Notes: generated by a model from the letters alone, not told the origin. Positions 1 to 12,547 are shown, numbered from the stretch's first letter. The stretch: 64,000 bases of DNA from Sorex araneus (GCF_027595985.1 NC_073313.1:217188066-217252065); one strand, 5' to 3'. A program made the numbers and translations.

Positions 1-417
1 GTGCTTGGCTACTTTTTATCACTGTTCAGCAGATCTGAAGGTCTATTTTCCAGTCTCCTCTGAATACTCTATTATTGTCAACATTTCGTCCCCTACCAGA
101 ATGAGCTGCTCTTTTGTTATTTATTTATTTATTTATTTGTATACAACAATTGTATTTTTGTATCAATACAAAAAAAGAACTGGCAAATGTTTTGTGAGAT
201 AATTATGCTGTCCTAGATATTTAAAAATATTTAGCAACATATAAGTGAACCATAGTTTCTAACTTGAGCTCTGCATTTAACCAGCTATTAGACTGGAAAT
301 AGATAACTCTGCTATTGGTAAAATAAAATAATCTTGCTTATAACTCTTCAAAATCTTATGCCCTTGACTTCCGACATTTTCATTTAAATATGTGATGTGA
401 TGTAAATTTGTGTTTCT
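1..417. other. AT-rich sequence, no feature seen
   Basis: This is AT-rich sequence with a short TTTA run near 118-138. I see no repeat family, splice signal or long open frame that I can support. Confidence 0.5.
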
Positions 418-575
418 TTGGGTTAGAGACATAGTGCAGTGATAAGGGCACTTGCCTCGCATGTGGCTACCTGGGTTCAATCCCCAGCACCACGTATGGT
501 CCCTAGAGCCCTGCCAGAAGTGAGTGCAGAGTAAGGAATAAGCCCTGAGCATGGCAAAGTTGGTTCAAAAGAAAG
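418..575 (+). repeat. Type A SINE, diverged
   Basis: The head (ACATAGTGCAGTGATAAGGGC) and the segment CCTGGGTTCAATCCCCAGCACC correspond to the A-box and B-box halves of the tRNA-like shrew SINE. The body (GAGTGCAGAG, CCTGAGCATGGC) follows in order. Divergence is high, so this is an old copy. Confidence 0.8.
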
Positions 576-599
576 GTTTTTCTTATAATAATTAAGTTC

Positions 600-1165
600 T
601 AAAAACAACTAGACTGTCCTCAAGCAGATGGTTTTATAAAGAAGTATGTATGTGGATATGTATATATGTTGTGTGTGTGTATGTCTATGGTATAATAGTA
701 TTTCACTATATATGTATATAATGAAATATCATCTATTCGTATATATATAATGGAATACCATTCAGGTATATGAAAAGGTAAAATTTTGCAATTTGCCATG
801 ACTTGGGTAGAAATAAAAGGTGGTATGTTAGGTGAAATTCATCAGAATGAGAAAGTCAAATGATCTCATTGATAAGAGGTATGTAAAGAAACAAAAGAGA
901 GGAAAAGACCATGACCAGTGAAAACATACTAATTAATTTGCATATGTTAGAACTGAGGTTACAGAGCTTAGAGAGGCAAGATGGGGTAGAAATGGGTTGA
1001 AAAGAAGACACCCAAGATCAGTGGTGGAAAACTATTAGCACCTTCATACTAGGTGTGTACCAGTGACATTGTATGCCTAAAACCTAAATATTTACAATAG
1101 TCTAAACAATGCTACCTCAGTAGTAATAATAATAATATAACAAAAATGAACAAACATGAAAAAAA
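600..1165 (+). repeat. Old L1 3' end fragment
   Basis: The sequence has the order seen at L1 3' ends: an ATGGAATACCATTCAG block (DNA of the ORF2 C-terminal region), a GATCTCATTGATAAGAGG-like block, then an A-rich end with TAATAATAATAATA. A TA/TG-rich patch (640-760) lies inside it. Reading frames are lost. Assignment is by pattern recognition. Confidence 0.55.
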
Positions 1166-1674
1166 TAAAATTGTTTTCCTTTGTATTTTGTGTTCAGCCA
1201 TACAGAACTTCTTGAACTTTCCAGAAGTCATGTTTTGAGTGATTTCACTTTGTACCATCATCTCATACCATTTATTAATATTAGATTGAAATACCATGAA
1301 GAGAGAACATTGAAACGAGACTTGAGATATTAAACAAACATATTATAATCATCTTTCCTTAGTATATAACCTTGAATTCTATTTGTATTTGTTGTAGAAA
1401 GCTCATTCTAAAGCTCTGAAACAAATAGCATTTAGGATTATATTCTAAGGTGAATCTTCCAATAGCTTTAATTTAGAACTTCTAGATCCAAAATGATGAT
1501 ATGAAAGTTTTGGTGTTAATCAGTATGTTTTCTGTGTTTAGAGACTATTATTCAGCTGCTTGGTTATAGAAAATTGTAATACCTAATTCTTTCTTAAGCT
1601 TTTAAGCTTATTTACACAGCTAATGATTTTGTTTATAAGTCTAGAAAAAGTTAATTATACTTAAGTGACATTTT
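1166..1674. other. AT-rich sequence, no feature seen
   Basis: No recognisable repeat, gene or regulatory motif. It has the AT-rich composition of the surrounding gene-poor DNA. Confidence 0.5.
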
Positions 1675-1818
1675 TGGGGCTAAAGAAATACCTCAGTGGA
1701 TTGTTTGCACGTAGGAGACTCTGGTTTGATCCCTGACACCACATGGTCCCCGAGCACTGCCAGAAGTAACCTCTAAGCACAGAGCTAGAAGTAGCCTCTG
1801 TGCATTGATGAGTTACAA
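1675..1818 (+). repeat. Type A SINE, diverged
   Basis: GGGGCTAAAGAAATACCTCAG, CTGGTTTGATCCCTGACACC and CACATGGTCCCCGAGCACTGCC occur in SINE order. The 3' part is eroded and no clear A-tail remains. Confidence 0.8.
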
Positions 1819-2824
1819 TTGCATTACTCTGTGCATTCCTTCCTACAAAGAGCTTTCTAAAATTTTGCTAAATTTAAACACATCCAGGAATTTAAAGTGC
1901 CTTTTTATATTTAATATTCTTTATTTACTTTATAAAAGCTAACAAACTTTTTAAGTAATTCTGATAGTTTAAACTTATAAGTGTGATGAACCTGTATAGC
2001 TTACTAATTTATACAAACAATAATTCATCAATTATTAGTCTAAAAGACAAAACTATCAATAGACCCATTATAATAGTTTCAACTCTTTTAAACATTGTAA
2101 TTACAGAATATTCACAAATATAGACAGACTGGTCAAACAAAAGGTACTAGCATCATGGTTTTTGTTAATATTAGACATATCTATCCTTAATAACTCTTCC
2201 TGAAATTGAAAATGTAAACAAAGATGATTACTATCCCAGGTAACTAAAGTTACTTCTGAATAGGTAGATACTTGTATCTGCTCACTGCTCAGATTTGCAT
2301 TGAAGACTCTTCATGAGATACATAGAATGACAGTTGTAGTTACAAAAATCAATGACTCAGTGACTCAAATGTGATAAAAGATGATTATCTAGCCCATGAC
2401 CTTGGATTTGAATTTGACCACAGATTGCTTAATTCTTTGGTGTGTTCAGAGAGGTCTATAAGCTCTAGTAAGGATAATTGCTTGATTGATTTTACATTTC
2501 TTTGTCTTCTAAGATGTGTGTATATCTTTCTTTTCTAACTCACATATGAATTTAATAAAATTCTAGTATGAAATATTTTTCCAAGTACATGTAAAGATAT
2601 TTGAATCCAGTGGAAGCCTGAATCTTCATTTTACCTGTTTTTAGTTTCTCATGAATATTAAAATGATATGATTGATATTGAATATTTCTCATGCTTACTT
2701 TTGATTTGTACTCCCAAGTTAAGAGAAAAAGTACTAGAAAGCAAAATATCTGTCTTTTGTGGATTCTTCTCTGACTTAGAAAAATCCTCTCTAAAATGTC
2801 TACTCTGGTTCAGAAATGATTAAT
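1819..2824. other. AT-rich unique sequence
   Basis: About 1 kb without a recognisable repeat, long open frame or RNA gene. I see nothing specific in it. Confidence 0.45.
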
Positions 2825-3440
2825 CACTGTATCACTGTCATCCCATTGATCATCGATTTGCTTGAGTGGGTGCCAGTAACATCTCCATTTGTCCTAGCCC
2901 TTAGATTTTAGCAACCTCTCTTTACTCGTTCTTCCCAGCGGTGCTGTATTGGAGGCTCTTTCAGGGTAAGGGGAATGAAACTCATAATTGTTACTGTATT
3001 TGGCATATCAAATACGTCACAGAGAACTTGCCAGGCTCTGCAGTGTGGGCAGGATACTCTTGGTACCTTACCAGGTTCCCTGAGAGGGGAAACTAGGCTA
3101 TAAGAGGCATCTGTACACGTCTGGGAGCATTGTTTTATAGTCTCTGAATCTTTGCTGTTGATAGGATTACACAACGCCGGGGGGGGGCACAGTTTGTGGG
3201 TGTAGCTGCCAAGCTACTGGAAAATGGGGTTCTGGGTGGAGGAGGCCCAGTCCCGATCCAAGCAGGCTTGGAGATCTCAGCCCCGGGTCCTGCACACCTG
3301 GGTTCCTCTGCCGGTTCCTTCATGTGTGTGGCTTATTCGAACGTGTGGAGAGGGGCCTTGAGCATGGCTGTGGCTGGGTTCCAGAGATCCTCGGCTGCTG
3401 TGGCTCTGCTTGAGGTGGGGAAGGGAACGAGCCTACTGCT
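2825..3440 (-). mobile_element. Composite retroposon with type B-long tail, copy 1
   Basis: Read on the minus strand, this begins with a GC-richer head (about 3440-3110) and runs into a type B-long SINE body and tail (about 3100-2825). The head is colinear with the copies at 35722-36323 and 29179-29740. Shared blocks include GTGTGGAGAGG, CCTTGAGCATGGCT and TCTGGGTGGAGGAGGCCCAG on the plus strand. The tRNA-like head normally joined to this tail is absent. A G-run lies near 3180-3187. The right border is approximate and I found no TSD. Short open frames here are by-products of the repeat. Confidence 0.7.
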
Positions 3441-3547
3441 GAGAGAGATCCTATCAAATCTGATCTCTTACTCTGAGTTATTGATTTTTCATTTTAGCAA
3501 TTAACTTCTCCCTTTCAGAAATTTTAGAACATACAACATATAATACA

Positions 3548-3732
3548 ATACTGTCATCCCATTGCTCATCGATTTGTTCGAGTGGGCACCAGTAATGTCT
3601 CTCATTGAGAGACTTATTGTTACTGTTTTTGGCATATCATGCATGGGTAGCTTGCCGGGATCTCCGAGAGGGGCGGAGGAATCAAACACATGAAAGGCGA
3701 AAGCCCAACCGCTGTGCTATCGCTCGAGCCCT
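3548..3732 (-). repeat. Type B SINE
   Basis: The tail (ACTGTCATCCCATTGCTCATC) comes first on the plus strand, then TTACTGTTTTTGGCATATC, then the tRNA-like head ending in GCTGTGCTATCGCTCGAGCCC. About 60 bp of body is missing, so this is an internally deleted copy. Confidence 0.9.
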
Positions 3733-3891
3733 TTACTAGAAAAAATTAAGATAATCAGAACAACAACAATTTTGAAAATTTCCCAGATTTGATGCTTAGT
3801 AGATGATGAATAAAATTAAAAAACTTAATTGGTTCAAAAATAGCAGCTAAGATGGAGCTTTTTTTCAGGGAGGTGGGGAGGGGAAGACAGA

Positions 3892-4035
3892 TTTGGGCCA
3901 CATCCAGTGATGCTCAGGGCTTGCTCCTGCTCAGGGATCACTTCTGGTGGTGGTCAAGAGTGGGTGAGACTCAACCAGGGTCTTGAATGCAACACAAGCT
4001 CTTTAGCTCCTGTACTATCTCTCTTTCTCTCTCCC
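3892..4035 (-). repeat. Type A SINE, strongly diverged
   Basis: GGGCCACATCCAGTGATGCTCAGGG, CTCAGGGATCACTTCTGG and the head remnant AGCTCCTGTACTATCTCTC keep SINE order with many substitutions. Confidence 0.7.
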
Positions 4036-4400
4036 AAGATGTAACTTTTAAGTGTCCATGAGGGCTATTTAATGAACTTATATGACAGTGTTAGGGTTCA
4101 CTCCCTTTTAGCATCCTATAAGTGTTTGGAGGATGGTTGGGATGGGTTTGGATTCAATCAGTTGATATGGAGAGAACTGATTAATCTGAGAAAGGCTATC
4201 AATCTGATTATGTAAGTATCAGGGCTTGTGAAGTTAGAGTATAAATTCAGTTGTCTAGTCCATAGCACACAAATATTTTGTCTAGAATGATTCCACACTG
4301 CCACCACTTCAGTCTTATGATATTTATTTGAAGTTCTTATTTCTTGACTTTTTTAGATTGATGTCATTTTTTATAAATCAACTTGAAAAATCTGTCTTAT

Positions 4401-4570
4401 GGGGCTGGAGCAATGGCACAGCGGGTAGGGCATTTGCCTTGCATGTTGCTGACTCAGGTTCTATTCCCAGCATCCCATATGGTCCCTGAGCACCGTCAGG
4501 AGTAATTCCTATGTGCATGAGTCAGGAGTAACCCCTGTGCATCTCCGGGTGTGACCCCAAAAAGAAAAAA
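4401..4570 (+). repeat. Type A SINE, near full length
   Basis: It starts GGGGCTGGAGCAATGGCACAG and contains CAGGTTCTATTCCCAGCATC, CATATGGTCCCTGAGCACC, and GGGTGTGACCCCAAAAAG followed by an A-tail. It is only mildly diverged. Confidence 0.93.
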
Positions 4571-5393
4571 ATCTGTCTTACAATTTGGAACTGATTTATG
4601 CTCTACTCCCAATTCCTTAGACTTAGGAGAAAACATTTCTGTATCTTATTTAAAAGAATCAGTATCTTTGCATCTATATTTCATAAGCACGGGCAAAATA
4701 GAGTTTCTAACAAAAGTCAACTACAGTGTACCAACTTACAGTTTCTCTCTCAATATGGATAATGTTTTGTTCTAATGAAAGTTTACGTTTCATTTCAAGG
4801 ACACTCCAGGTGATGCAGACTGTTGGATTCATCTGTGTTTTGTTGAAACTCATTATGTTCTTGAATGACTAAAGGGAGAATGAGTGATTATATATTCCTC
4901 AATGGATGTTGGTTGTAATCAAGTTCAAGTAGCAAACAAAGCTCATAGTGAATGCACACAAGGGTGTCATCTATCAGTGGCATCTTTATTTTTGAGCTAT
5001 TGTGCCACTAACAATAAAGGCAACACAGACTCAGTTGTAAATGAACACTGAATATCTGAGTTAATTCATTCAGATTATTGTGGATGTGTCATTAACATAG
5101 AAGTGACCTGGAAGGAAGCCAGTTTCTCTGATTTGTATCTAAAAATGCTTTACTGTACTGCTGAGAATACTGTGAAGCCAAACTAGAGAAGTGTTTATTA
5201 TGAAAAGATGTAGTCTAAAAGGCTTAAAATTCTCAGTCTAGATAGAGCACAATTGAGGATTTGTTTGCAAAAGCTCCTAGTTAAAGACTAGGTTTCTTTC
5301 CCTGCTGTCTTTAGCAAAAGCTGAGTCTTTCCCTGCTGTTGTCAGCCACAAATGAGTAGTCTGTTCGTTTTTCTCTTTTTGGTGAATATGTTT
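4571..5393. other. Unique sequence, no feature seen
   Basis: About 800 bp without an identifiable repeat. A 74-codon open frame partly overlaps the preceding SINE tail and has no recognisable motif, so I do not call it a gene. Confidence 0.45.
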
Positions 5394-5491
5394 TTACTGA
5401 CATTATTAAGAATTCCTTCTTCTCTCTCCTTCTCCTCCTTCTTCCTCTTCTTCCTTGTCTTCTTCTTGCTTTGTGTTTTTTCCATTCTTTT
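5394..5491. repeat. Polypyrimidine tract (CTT/TCC-rich)
   Basis: A run of nearly pure C and T (TTCTTCCTCTTCTTCC and similar) that merges into the T-tail of the next SINE. The arginine/lysine-rich minus-strand frame here is a product of low complexity. Confidence 0.8.
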
Positions 5492-5654
5492 TTTTTTTGG
5501 TAACACCTGGCAATGCACAGGGATCACTCCTGGCTCTGAACGCAGGAATTACCCCTGGCGGTGCTCAGGGGACCATATGGGATGCTGGGAATCTAACCCA
5601 GGTTGGCAGCATGCAAGGCAAACACCCTACCCGCTGTGCTATGGCTCCAGCCCC
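5492..5654 (-). repeat. Type A SINE with TSD
   Basis: A minus-strand copy running from the T-run to CTATGGCTCCAGCCCC. The 11-bp sequence TCCATTCTTTT occurs at 5481-5491 and 5655-5665 and is the likely target-site duplication. Confidence 0.92.
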
Positions 5655-5891
5655 TCCATTCTTTTCTTAATCACTTTTCTAAGCTTATTTTTCTTTTATG
5701 GGAGCCTGTATGGTCATCTCAACATTGATTATACGGGGTATTTTAGCTTAGATATACATTTGATAAGTTCACACTTTCAGGACTTCGATTTCAAAATCCC
5801 TGCAAACAGATCCCATTTATTACCGATTGTGCATGGACAGACCTAGCTCAACATTCCATTTATGACTCGTAAGACTTGTTCAAGAATTTTA

Positions 5892-6402
<511 letters not shown>

Positions 6403-6415
6403 TTCAAGAATTTTA

Positions 6416-6834
6416 GAGTAAGATCGCATGGACTTAAAAATAAGTTCACTGTAGACCGCACATGGTCAGAGGAACTGTGGTCGGAATAAGCAAAGAAAAA
6501 GTGCATCTGTTGCAGATTATATGGGACAACTAAATCAATGACAGTCTTACAAATTTCTCCAGTATGGTCCACAGGAAAAAATAAATTTTCCCCAGCCTAG
6601 CCCAGGTGAAATATTCACCTACAGGTCAATATTTGAAGCAGTTTTTCCTTTCATTGCCTACCATATATTCCAATATTTTCTTTTTCTAATTCTTTTAATG
6701 TTAATGTAGTTCATTAAATATAAGCATGCTGATCTTGGCTCACTAATTGGTTTTATGATTCACTACATAGTCGCAATTTTAGTTTCAAAAGTCTTGTTCT
6801 GGACTTCTTAATATTGTATTTCTTTGTGGCACTT
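6416..6834. other. AT-rich sequence, no feature seen
   Basis: No repeat or gene recognised downstream of the RPL35A retrocopy. Confidence 0.45.
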
Positions 6835-7040
6835 GCTGCAATTATAATTGGATCCCCTGTTATAGTCTGTAGCTTCCTTTGTAGGAGATACCACAATCAC
6901 AACTGCCTCCCTGGTTATACTGTAATCTACATTTGAGACTGTTATCTTGTTTACAACTGCATTACCAGCACCTGATGGAGTTCCTGGCACATAATAGATG
7001 CTCAGTTGAGTAAATATTGATGAATGAGTAAATGAAGACC
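6835..7040 (+). repeat. Ancient MIR/L2-type repeat fragment
   Basis: CCTGGCACATAATAGATGCTCA followed by GTAAATATTGATGAATGAGTAAATGAA is the familiar 3' end shared by MIR and L2-class mammalian repeats. The 5' part is too diverged to assign. Confidence 0.6.
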
Positions 7041-7289
7041 CAAACAGATGGCACCCTTAATGGGCTCATCTGGTTCTTTGCATGGAGGAGATTCAGTTCC
7101 ATATAAAACTGGCTTATCCTGCTATTAGAAAAAACAGATGGAAATGCCGAGCAGGACATTCAGTAGAGGAAGGTGATAAGGCCAAAGAGTGAGGTTTCTG
7201 TGTAGTCACTGACAACGGCTAATAATTTTTCAATGGGGAACATGTATTATCATAAGGGAAGAATCAGTGTTAGGTCTGAGTTCTCATCT

Positions 7290-7467
7290 TTTTTTTTTTT
7301 TTTGCTTTTTGGATCACACTTGGTGATGCACAGGGGTCACTCCTGGCTCTGCATTCAGGAATTACCCCTGGCGGTGCTCAGGGGACCATATGGTATGCTG
7401 GGATTCGAACCTGGGTCAACCGCGTGCAAGGCAAACGCCCTACCTGCTCTGCTATCACTCCAGCCCC
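7290..7467 (-). repeat. Type A SINE with TSD
   Basis: A well-preserved minus-strand copy from a T15 tail to CACTCCAGCCCC. The TSD is GAGTTCTCATCT at 7278-7289 and GAGTTCGCATCT at 7468-7479, with one mismatch. Confidence 0.94.
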
Positions 7468-7824
7468 GAGTTCGCATCTCTTGATGCTTCATCTAACCTT
7501 TATTCTGTCAAACTCATGATACCTTCTTGGTTGGATTTTCAAGATTTCACTTTAGTATTCCGTTTCTCTCTTTATAACTCATATTTGAGAAAGCTTGAAA
7601 AATTATCACATAATGTCTTGATAAAAGATACCATCATACCTGCTTTCCAGTGAGACAGAAACTTGTTTGGAAGTTAATAGCACACAGAGCTCAATTTCCT
7701 TTCTACTTGCTAGCCAAATCCTGACAAATCATTGACTCTCATCACATCAAGACTCACTTAACTCACTTCTACAATTTACGGCTCCTACTTATTTTCAGCA
7801 GTTGTTCAAAAACATTTTATATGG
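7468..7824. other. Unique sequence, no feature seen
   Basis: No recognised element. Confidence 0.4.
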
Positions 7825-8606
7825 ATAGTCCTTCAAAGACTAGAAATTGAGCTTCCACATGACCCCGTAATACCATTTCTGGGAATATATCCCGAAGATG
7901 AAAAAAAGCACAGTAGAAATGACATCTGTACCTATGTCTTTATTACAGCACTGTTCACAATAGCCAAAATCTGGAAACAACCCAAGTGCCCGAGAACAGA
8001 TGACTGGTTAAAGAAACATTGGTACATCTGCACAATGGAGTACTATGCAGCTGTTAGGAGATATTAAGTCATGAAATTTCCTTATAAATAGATAGACATG
8101 GAGAGTATCATGCTAAGTGAAATGAGTCAAAGAGAGGGACAGACCTAGAAGGACTGCACTCATTTGTGAAATATAGAATAACATCACATGAGGCTGACAC
8201 CCAAGGACAGTAGATGCAAGGGCTGGAGGATTGCCCCACAGCTGGAAGCCGGCTTTATGAGTGGAGGGGAGAAGGCAGATGGAATAGCGAAGGGATCACT
8301 AAGAAAATGATGGCTGGAGGAATCAGTCAGGATGGAAGATGCATGGCGAAAGTAGATAATGGACCAAATATGATGATCTCTCAGTGTTTGGGTTGCAATC
8401 CATAATGCCCAAAAGTAGAGAGAGAGTATGGGGAATATTGTCTGCCATGGAGACAGGGGGAGAGTGGGAAAGGAGGAGTTTACCGGGAATATTGTTGGTA
8501 GGGAATGTGCACTGGTTGAGGGATGGATGTTTGATCATTGTGTGATTGTAACCCAAATATGAAAGCTTGTAACTATCTCAGAGTGATTCAATAAAATAAA
8601 AAAAGG
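7825..8606 (+). repeat. L1 3' end (ORF2 C-terminus and 3' UTR)
   Basis: The DNA follows the ORF2 C-terminal coding order (GGAATATATCCCGAAGATG, ACAGCACTGTTCACAATAGC, CACAATGGAGTACTATGCAG), then a G/A-rich 3' UTR, and ends at AATAAAATAAAAAAA near 8589-8604. The frame is broken (TAA soon after GTTAGGAGATAT). No TSD was found, so it is a 5'-truncated dead copy. Confidence 0.88.
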
Positions 8607-8945
8607 CTATTTTAACCTGTCACATACTTTCTTGTTATATTTACAAAAATTGTGAATTTGTATTACAATTTAACAATTATAATGATTTCATGTATAGATA
8701 TACTAAGCTAAGAGTACAAAACTATATTTATGTAAAAATTCAATGCATAGATTTTTGTATAAATAACAATATTTAAAAAAATTAAAACTTTCTGTTATAG
8801 CTAAAGTAGGGCTGAAAGGGCTATTGTTTGACCACTTATCTAACTCCGTATGTTTCAAAATATTTGTTTATAATGTAAGAATACTATGTTTTTAAAAATA
8901 ATATGATACTGGATTAAAATGGTAAAAAAAAGAATTAACTATGTA
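8607..8945. other. AT-rich sequence, no feature seen
   Basis: Very AT-rich sequence with no recognised element. Confidence 0.45.
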
Positions 8946-8958
8946 TTTTTGGTTTTAT

Positions 8959-9192
8959 GGACTAGAGCAATAGCACAGTGGTTAGGGCATTTGTCTTGTA
9001 TGTGGCCAACCTGGGTCCTATTCCTCTGTCCCTCACAGAGAGCATGGCAAGCTACCGAGAATATCCTGCCCACAGGGCAGAGCCTGGCGTATTTGTTATG
9101 CCAAAAACAGTAACAACAAGTCTCACAATGGAGACATTACTGGTGCTCGCTTGAGCAAATTGACGAACAACAGGACGACAGTGCAACAGTGC
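8959..9192 (+). repeat. Type B SINE with TSD
   Basis: Head GACTAGAGCAATAGCACAG, then CAGAGAGCATGGCAAGCTACC, GTTATGCCAAAAACAGTAAC and the GACGACAGTGCAACAGTGC tail. The TSD TTTTTGGTTTTAT lies at 8946-8958 and 9193-9205. Confidence 0.94.
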
Positions 9193-9321
9193 TTTTTGGT
9201 TTTATATTTATCATTCATACATCTGTACCCTTTTTTTGTTCGTAGAGAATTTATAACTCAGAATATTTTTTTAAATAACAGTAGTACACCTTGAGACCTT
9301 GCAGTATGAGAAGGAGAGGGG

Positions 9322-9545
9322 GTTCCTTTTATTTTATTTTTTATTCAATCACTGTAAGACACAGTTACAAAGCTTTCATGTTTGAGTTTCAGTCATACAG
9401 TGATTGAAAACCCATCCCTCCACCAGTGTATATCTTCCACCACCAATGTCCCCAGTATCCCCCCCCCCCCATCCCAATCCTCCCCCTGCCTCTACGGCAG
9501 ACAATTTCCAGAGGGAGTTCCTTTTGCCATATACAGTTATTCCAG
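9322..9545 (-). repeat. L1 3' UTR fragment
   Basis: T-rich start, TTACAAAGCTTTCATGTTTG, CCCATCCCTCCACCAGTG and a C12 run (about 9459-9470) match the 3' UTR pattern of the shrew L1s at 58430 and 52603. This is a strongly 5'-truncated copy. Confidence 0.8.
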
Positions 9546-9681
9546 TTTTAATCAAATAAATATCCACACACACAGTAAGATGACTCATTTGTAAATGAAC
9601 ATAGTCCTTAGTGCTTGTGGAATAATCCCTTGCTCTTTAGTTGAATTTCATTTTCTTCCATAGAGAGTAACTACAAATTTT

Positions 9682-9865
9682 CTTTTTCCTTTGCTTTTTT
9701 GGTTACACCTGATGATGCACACCTGGCTCTGGGTTACTCCTGGCTCGGCACTCAGGAACCACTCCTGGCGGTGCTCAGGGGGCCATATGGGATGCTGGGA
9801 ATCGAACCCGGGTCGGCCGCTTGCAAGGCAAACGCCCTACCTGCTGTGCTATAGCTCCAGCCCCA
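9682..9865 (-). repeat. Type A SINE with TSD
   Basis: It runs from TTGCTTTTTTGGTTACACC to CTATAGCTCCAGCCCC. The 16-bp TSD AGTAACTACAAATTTT is at 9666-9681 and 9866-9881. A small internal rearrangement near 9720-9745 duplicates the CTGGCTC motif. Confidence 0.94.
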
Positions 9866-10033
9866 AGTAACTACAAATTTTGTGCTAAATTTTGAGTGGG
9901 AAGTTTTATCTGGGCTTTCAAGATTTTTGTGTTCTCGTCTTCCCTGTGGTGTCATAAAGCAGCTTTCATCTGAGATCCTACCAATTCTCCTGGCACTTTG
10001 TGGGAGTGGAACTCCGGTTTCTGCTATATGGGT

Positions 10034-10287
10034 CACTGTCACTGTCACTGTCATTCCGCTACTCATCAATTAGCTTGAGCGGTCGTCTCTCATTTTGAGA
10101 CTTATTGTTACATTGTTACTGTTTTTGGCATATTGAATACACCATGGATAGGTTGTCAGGCTCTGCCGAACGTGCGGGCGCGATACTCACTGTAGCTTGC
10201 TGGGATCTTCGAGAGGGGCAGAGGAATCCAACATGGGTTGGCCGCGTGCAAAGCGAATGCCCTACCGCTGTGCTATTGCGCCAGTCG
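10034..10287 (-). repeat. Type B SINE with TSD
   Basis: Tail of repeated CACTGT units, TTACTGTTTTTGGCATATTG, and the tRNA-like head ending GTGCTATTGCGCCAGTC. The TSD GCTATATGGGT is at 10023-10033 and 10288-10298. Confidence 0.94.
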
Positions 10288-10298
10288 GCTATATGGGT

Positions 10299-11599
10299 AA
10301 TCTATAAAAATCTTCCAATCAATCCTAGAGGCCTGGCAAAAAATGCATGTTAGTACTTGTAATTCAGGATATGTTGTAAAAATAAACAAATAATGACAAT
10401 ATTCACACAGTGTAATACTCTGTTCTTTTCTCTCCCTCTCTATGTGCAACAAATACTTTGTCATTGAAGTTTTGGTTAAAAAGAATTTTTTGAATCAAGG
10501 ACAAGTCAAGGTACACATTCTAACATTTATTGATTGCATAAAAATAAATTAGATCTAGAAGTTATATAAAAGTTAATCTCTAATATTTTAATCATCAAAA
10601 CCTACTTTTTTGGTAGCATTGTTTTCACGTTAAAATAGCATATATATTTTTATAAATATGTTTGTAGGGAAAATGATATGATATATGAGATCTACCTAAG
10701 AGCTGGGTTATAGTTGAAGCAAAATTGGCTGTGTTGATAATTATATCTATTTTTCTATGCATACTTAGAATTTTACAAATTAAAAGAGAAGTATGTCTGC
10801 ATTTGAAATGCATTTCCTTCTTCTCTTCCCATCTATGTGTATGGAGAAAATGGGTGGAAATGAGATGCAGATTTTATGGCCGTGGATGTTGCCAGTAAAT
10901 GTCATGCAGTGTAAATGTGGAATCCTCATACTCCATGTTGTCAAATCTGGCAACTATTCAATGGCACTGAAGCACATATGTTTATTTCCAGGAGTGTTTA
11001 GCCTGTGTTTCCATTTATTTTCTCATCATTAAATCTCAATTGCAGTAGCACAGGGCTGAGAGTCAGGTGAAACTTTGTAGGAAAAATAAATGCTGAAATT
11101 CCCAATTGTGTCAATACTAATAAAGGCAAAAGGAGCACTGAATTACCTATTTTCTTTTAGGAAATAAAGTCAACAACAAATTAGAGCACTGCTATCCAAC
11201 CTGCCTACCGATTTTTTTTAAGAAACAGAGCAAACGTAAGCTTTGTTTTATTTTTTGCCAATTACCTGAAAAAATTTATGTAGTGGCCTTTTGTTTTTTT
11301 GTTCTTCAAAGTGGTGACACCTAGAAATACTTGGGGTCCCTGGGGCCCTTCTTGGTGACACATTACCAGCTCTGCAGTCTTGATGGCACAAGAGTGCCAC
11401 ATCTCTCTTGTGGCACTGAAATGATGGGGAGTGCTTAGTAGCTTCCAGAGTAATTTGGGGGATTGTAGGATAACATAGCCTCAGGTAGTTTAGGTTTATT
11501 CGGTTACTCCCATTACAGTGCTCCCATTCCTCTTTGTTTATTTGTAGCTTCTTTCTTAGTGTTCTGTTGAGTTGTAAACATTGTTTTTCTCTTCTCCTT
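10299..11599. other. Unique AT-rich sequence
   Basis: About 1.3 kb without recognisable repeats. Small open frames (for example 10793-11032) show no motif and are not supported as genes. Confidence 0.4.
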
Positions 11600-12450
11600 G
11601 AGTCCTTTGCATAGTTTATTCAGAGCAATGTCCTTTTTGTATGGACACAGGAAGACTTAGCAAATGCTATGCTTTTGTAACCTGGGAGTCATTTGACTCT
11701 ACATGATATTTTCCTCCTGGGCATCTGTTCTCTTGACCTAAGCCTCAGCTGCCCTTACTTCCTAGCACCCCCAAAAGCAGGATCCCGACGAGGGACAAGA
11801 CAAACCCAGGGCAAGCGGTGAGTTGTGTGCTACCCTGGCATTGAGATGGGCTTGGCCAAAGTTCCTAATGCTTAACTTTAAGTTAAGAGATTGATCATGG
11901 ACAAATGTTGTCATGATCCAAACAGTGATAACTAGATTTGGACCCTGCTAGGGTGAAGAGTGATTAATCTGGCCTGATGTAACTCTTGCTATGTGCATAC
12001 AAAAATAACTACTATTAAGATGTTAATAAGTATTTGGATTATGGAAAAGAAAAAAACCTTAAGAGTCAGGAAGGGCTTTGGAATGCCCTGCCCTCAGGAA
12101 GGGCTTTCTTATGTTGATTTTGCTACTTGGCTGGGTGTAGCCTAGAGGGCAAGGTGGGAGAGACAAGTAGGAGGAGAGACTAGAGAAGAGAGAGATGCTG
12201 CAGTAGATCCAGAGAGAGGCCGGAGCTAGGAGTGCGGGAGATGGGAAAGATGGAAGATTGAATAAACGGTAACTAATCAGCAACCAGCTTGGTCCTCATT
12301 CTTCCTTCGCCTGTCCTTGACCACTGGCCGTCCCAATCCAGTCCACACACTGTGGTTCCAGAGCACTGAACGCGGGCGGTGAGACAGAGCCTCCCGGAGA
12401 GCCCATGAGTGCACACGCTGGTAGGCGTGCCTTGTTTTTTTAAGGTGATC
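11600..12450 (+). mobile_element. LTR-like repeat, copy 1
   Basis: This segment is colinear with 60720-62720. Shared blocks include TTTTTGTATRGACACAGGAAGAC, CTTAAGCCTCAG/CTAAGCCTCAG, GCATTGARATGGGC and TTAACTNTAAGTTAAGA. It has a purine-rich stretch (about 12150-12258), an AATAAA at 12261-12266, then a pyrimidine-rich part with CTTCGCCTGTCCTTGACC, consistent with an LTR R-U5 layout. I did not find a terminal TG...CA pair or TSD, so 'LTR' is an inference and the borders are approximate. The family is not identified. Confidence 0.5.
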
Positions 12451-12547
12451 ATGCTTTCTGTCTATTCTCTTTAAAAGGGTAAGTTTTCAGGGCATTGCTA
12501 AGTTTTTCTGAAACAGGAGTCATAGGCCGAATAAGTTTGGAAGCTCC

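Noticed and set aside
3548-3732. Regularly repeated SINEs as a CRISPR-like or tandem array
   Set aside because: Copies are dispersed, in both orientations, irregularly spaced, and have their own target-site duplications.
5342-5846. Open frames of 164 and 71 codons on the plus strand and a Lys/Arg-rich frame on the minus strand
   Set aside because: They run through a polypyrimidine tract and a type A SINE; the recurring peptide pieces appear wherever this SINE occurs.
9752-10069. 105-codon minus-strand open frame
   Set aside because: It crosses a type A SINE and the CACTGT-repeat tail of a type B SINE; the Thr-Val repeats are the tail.
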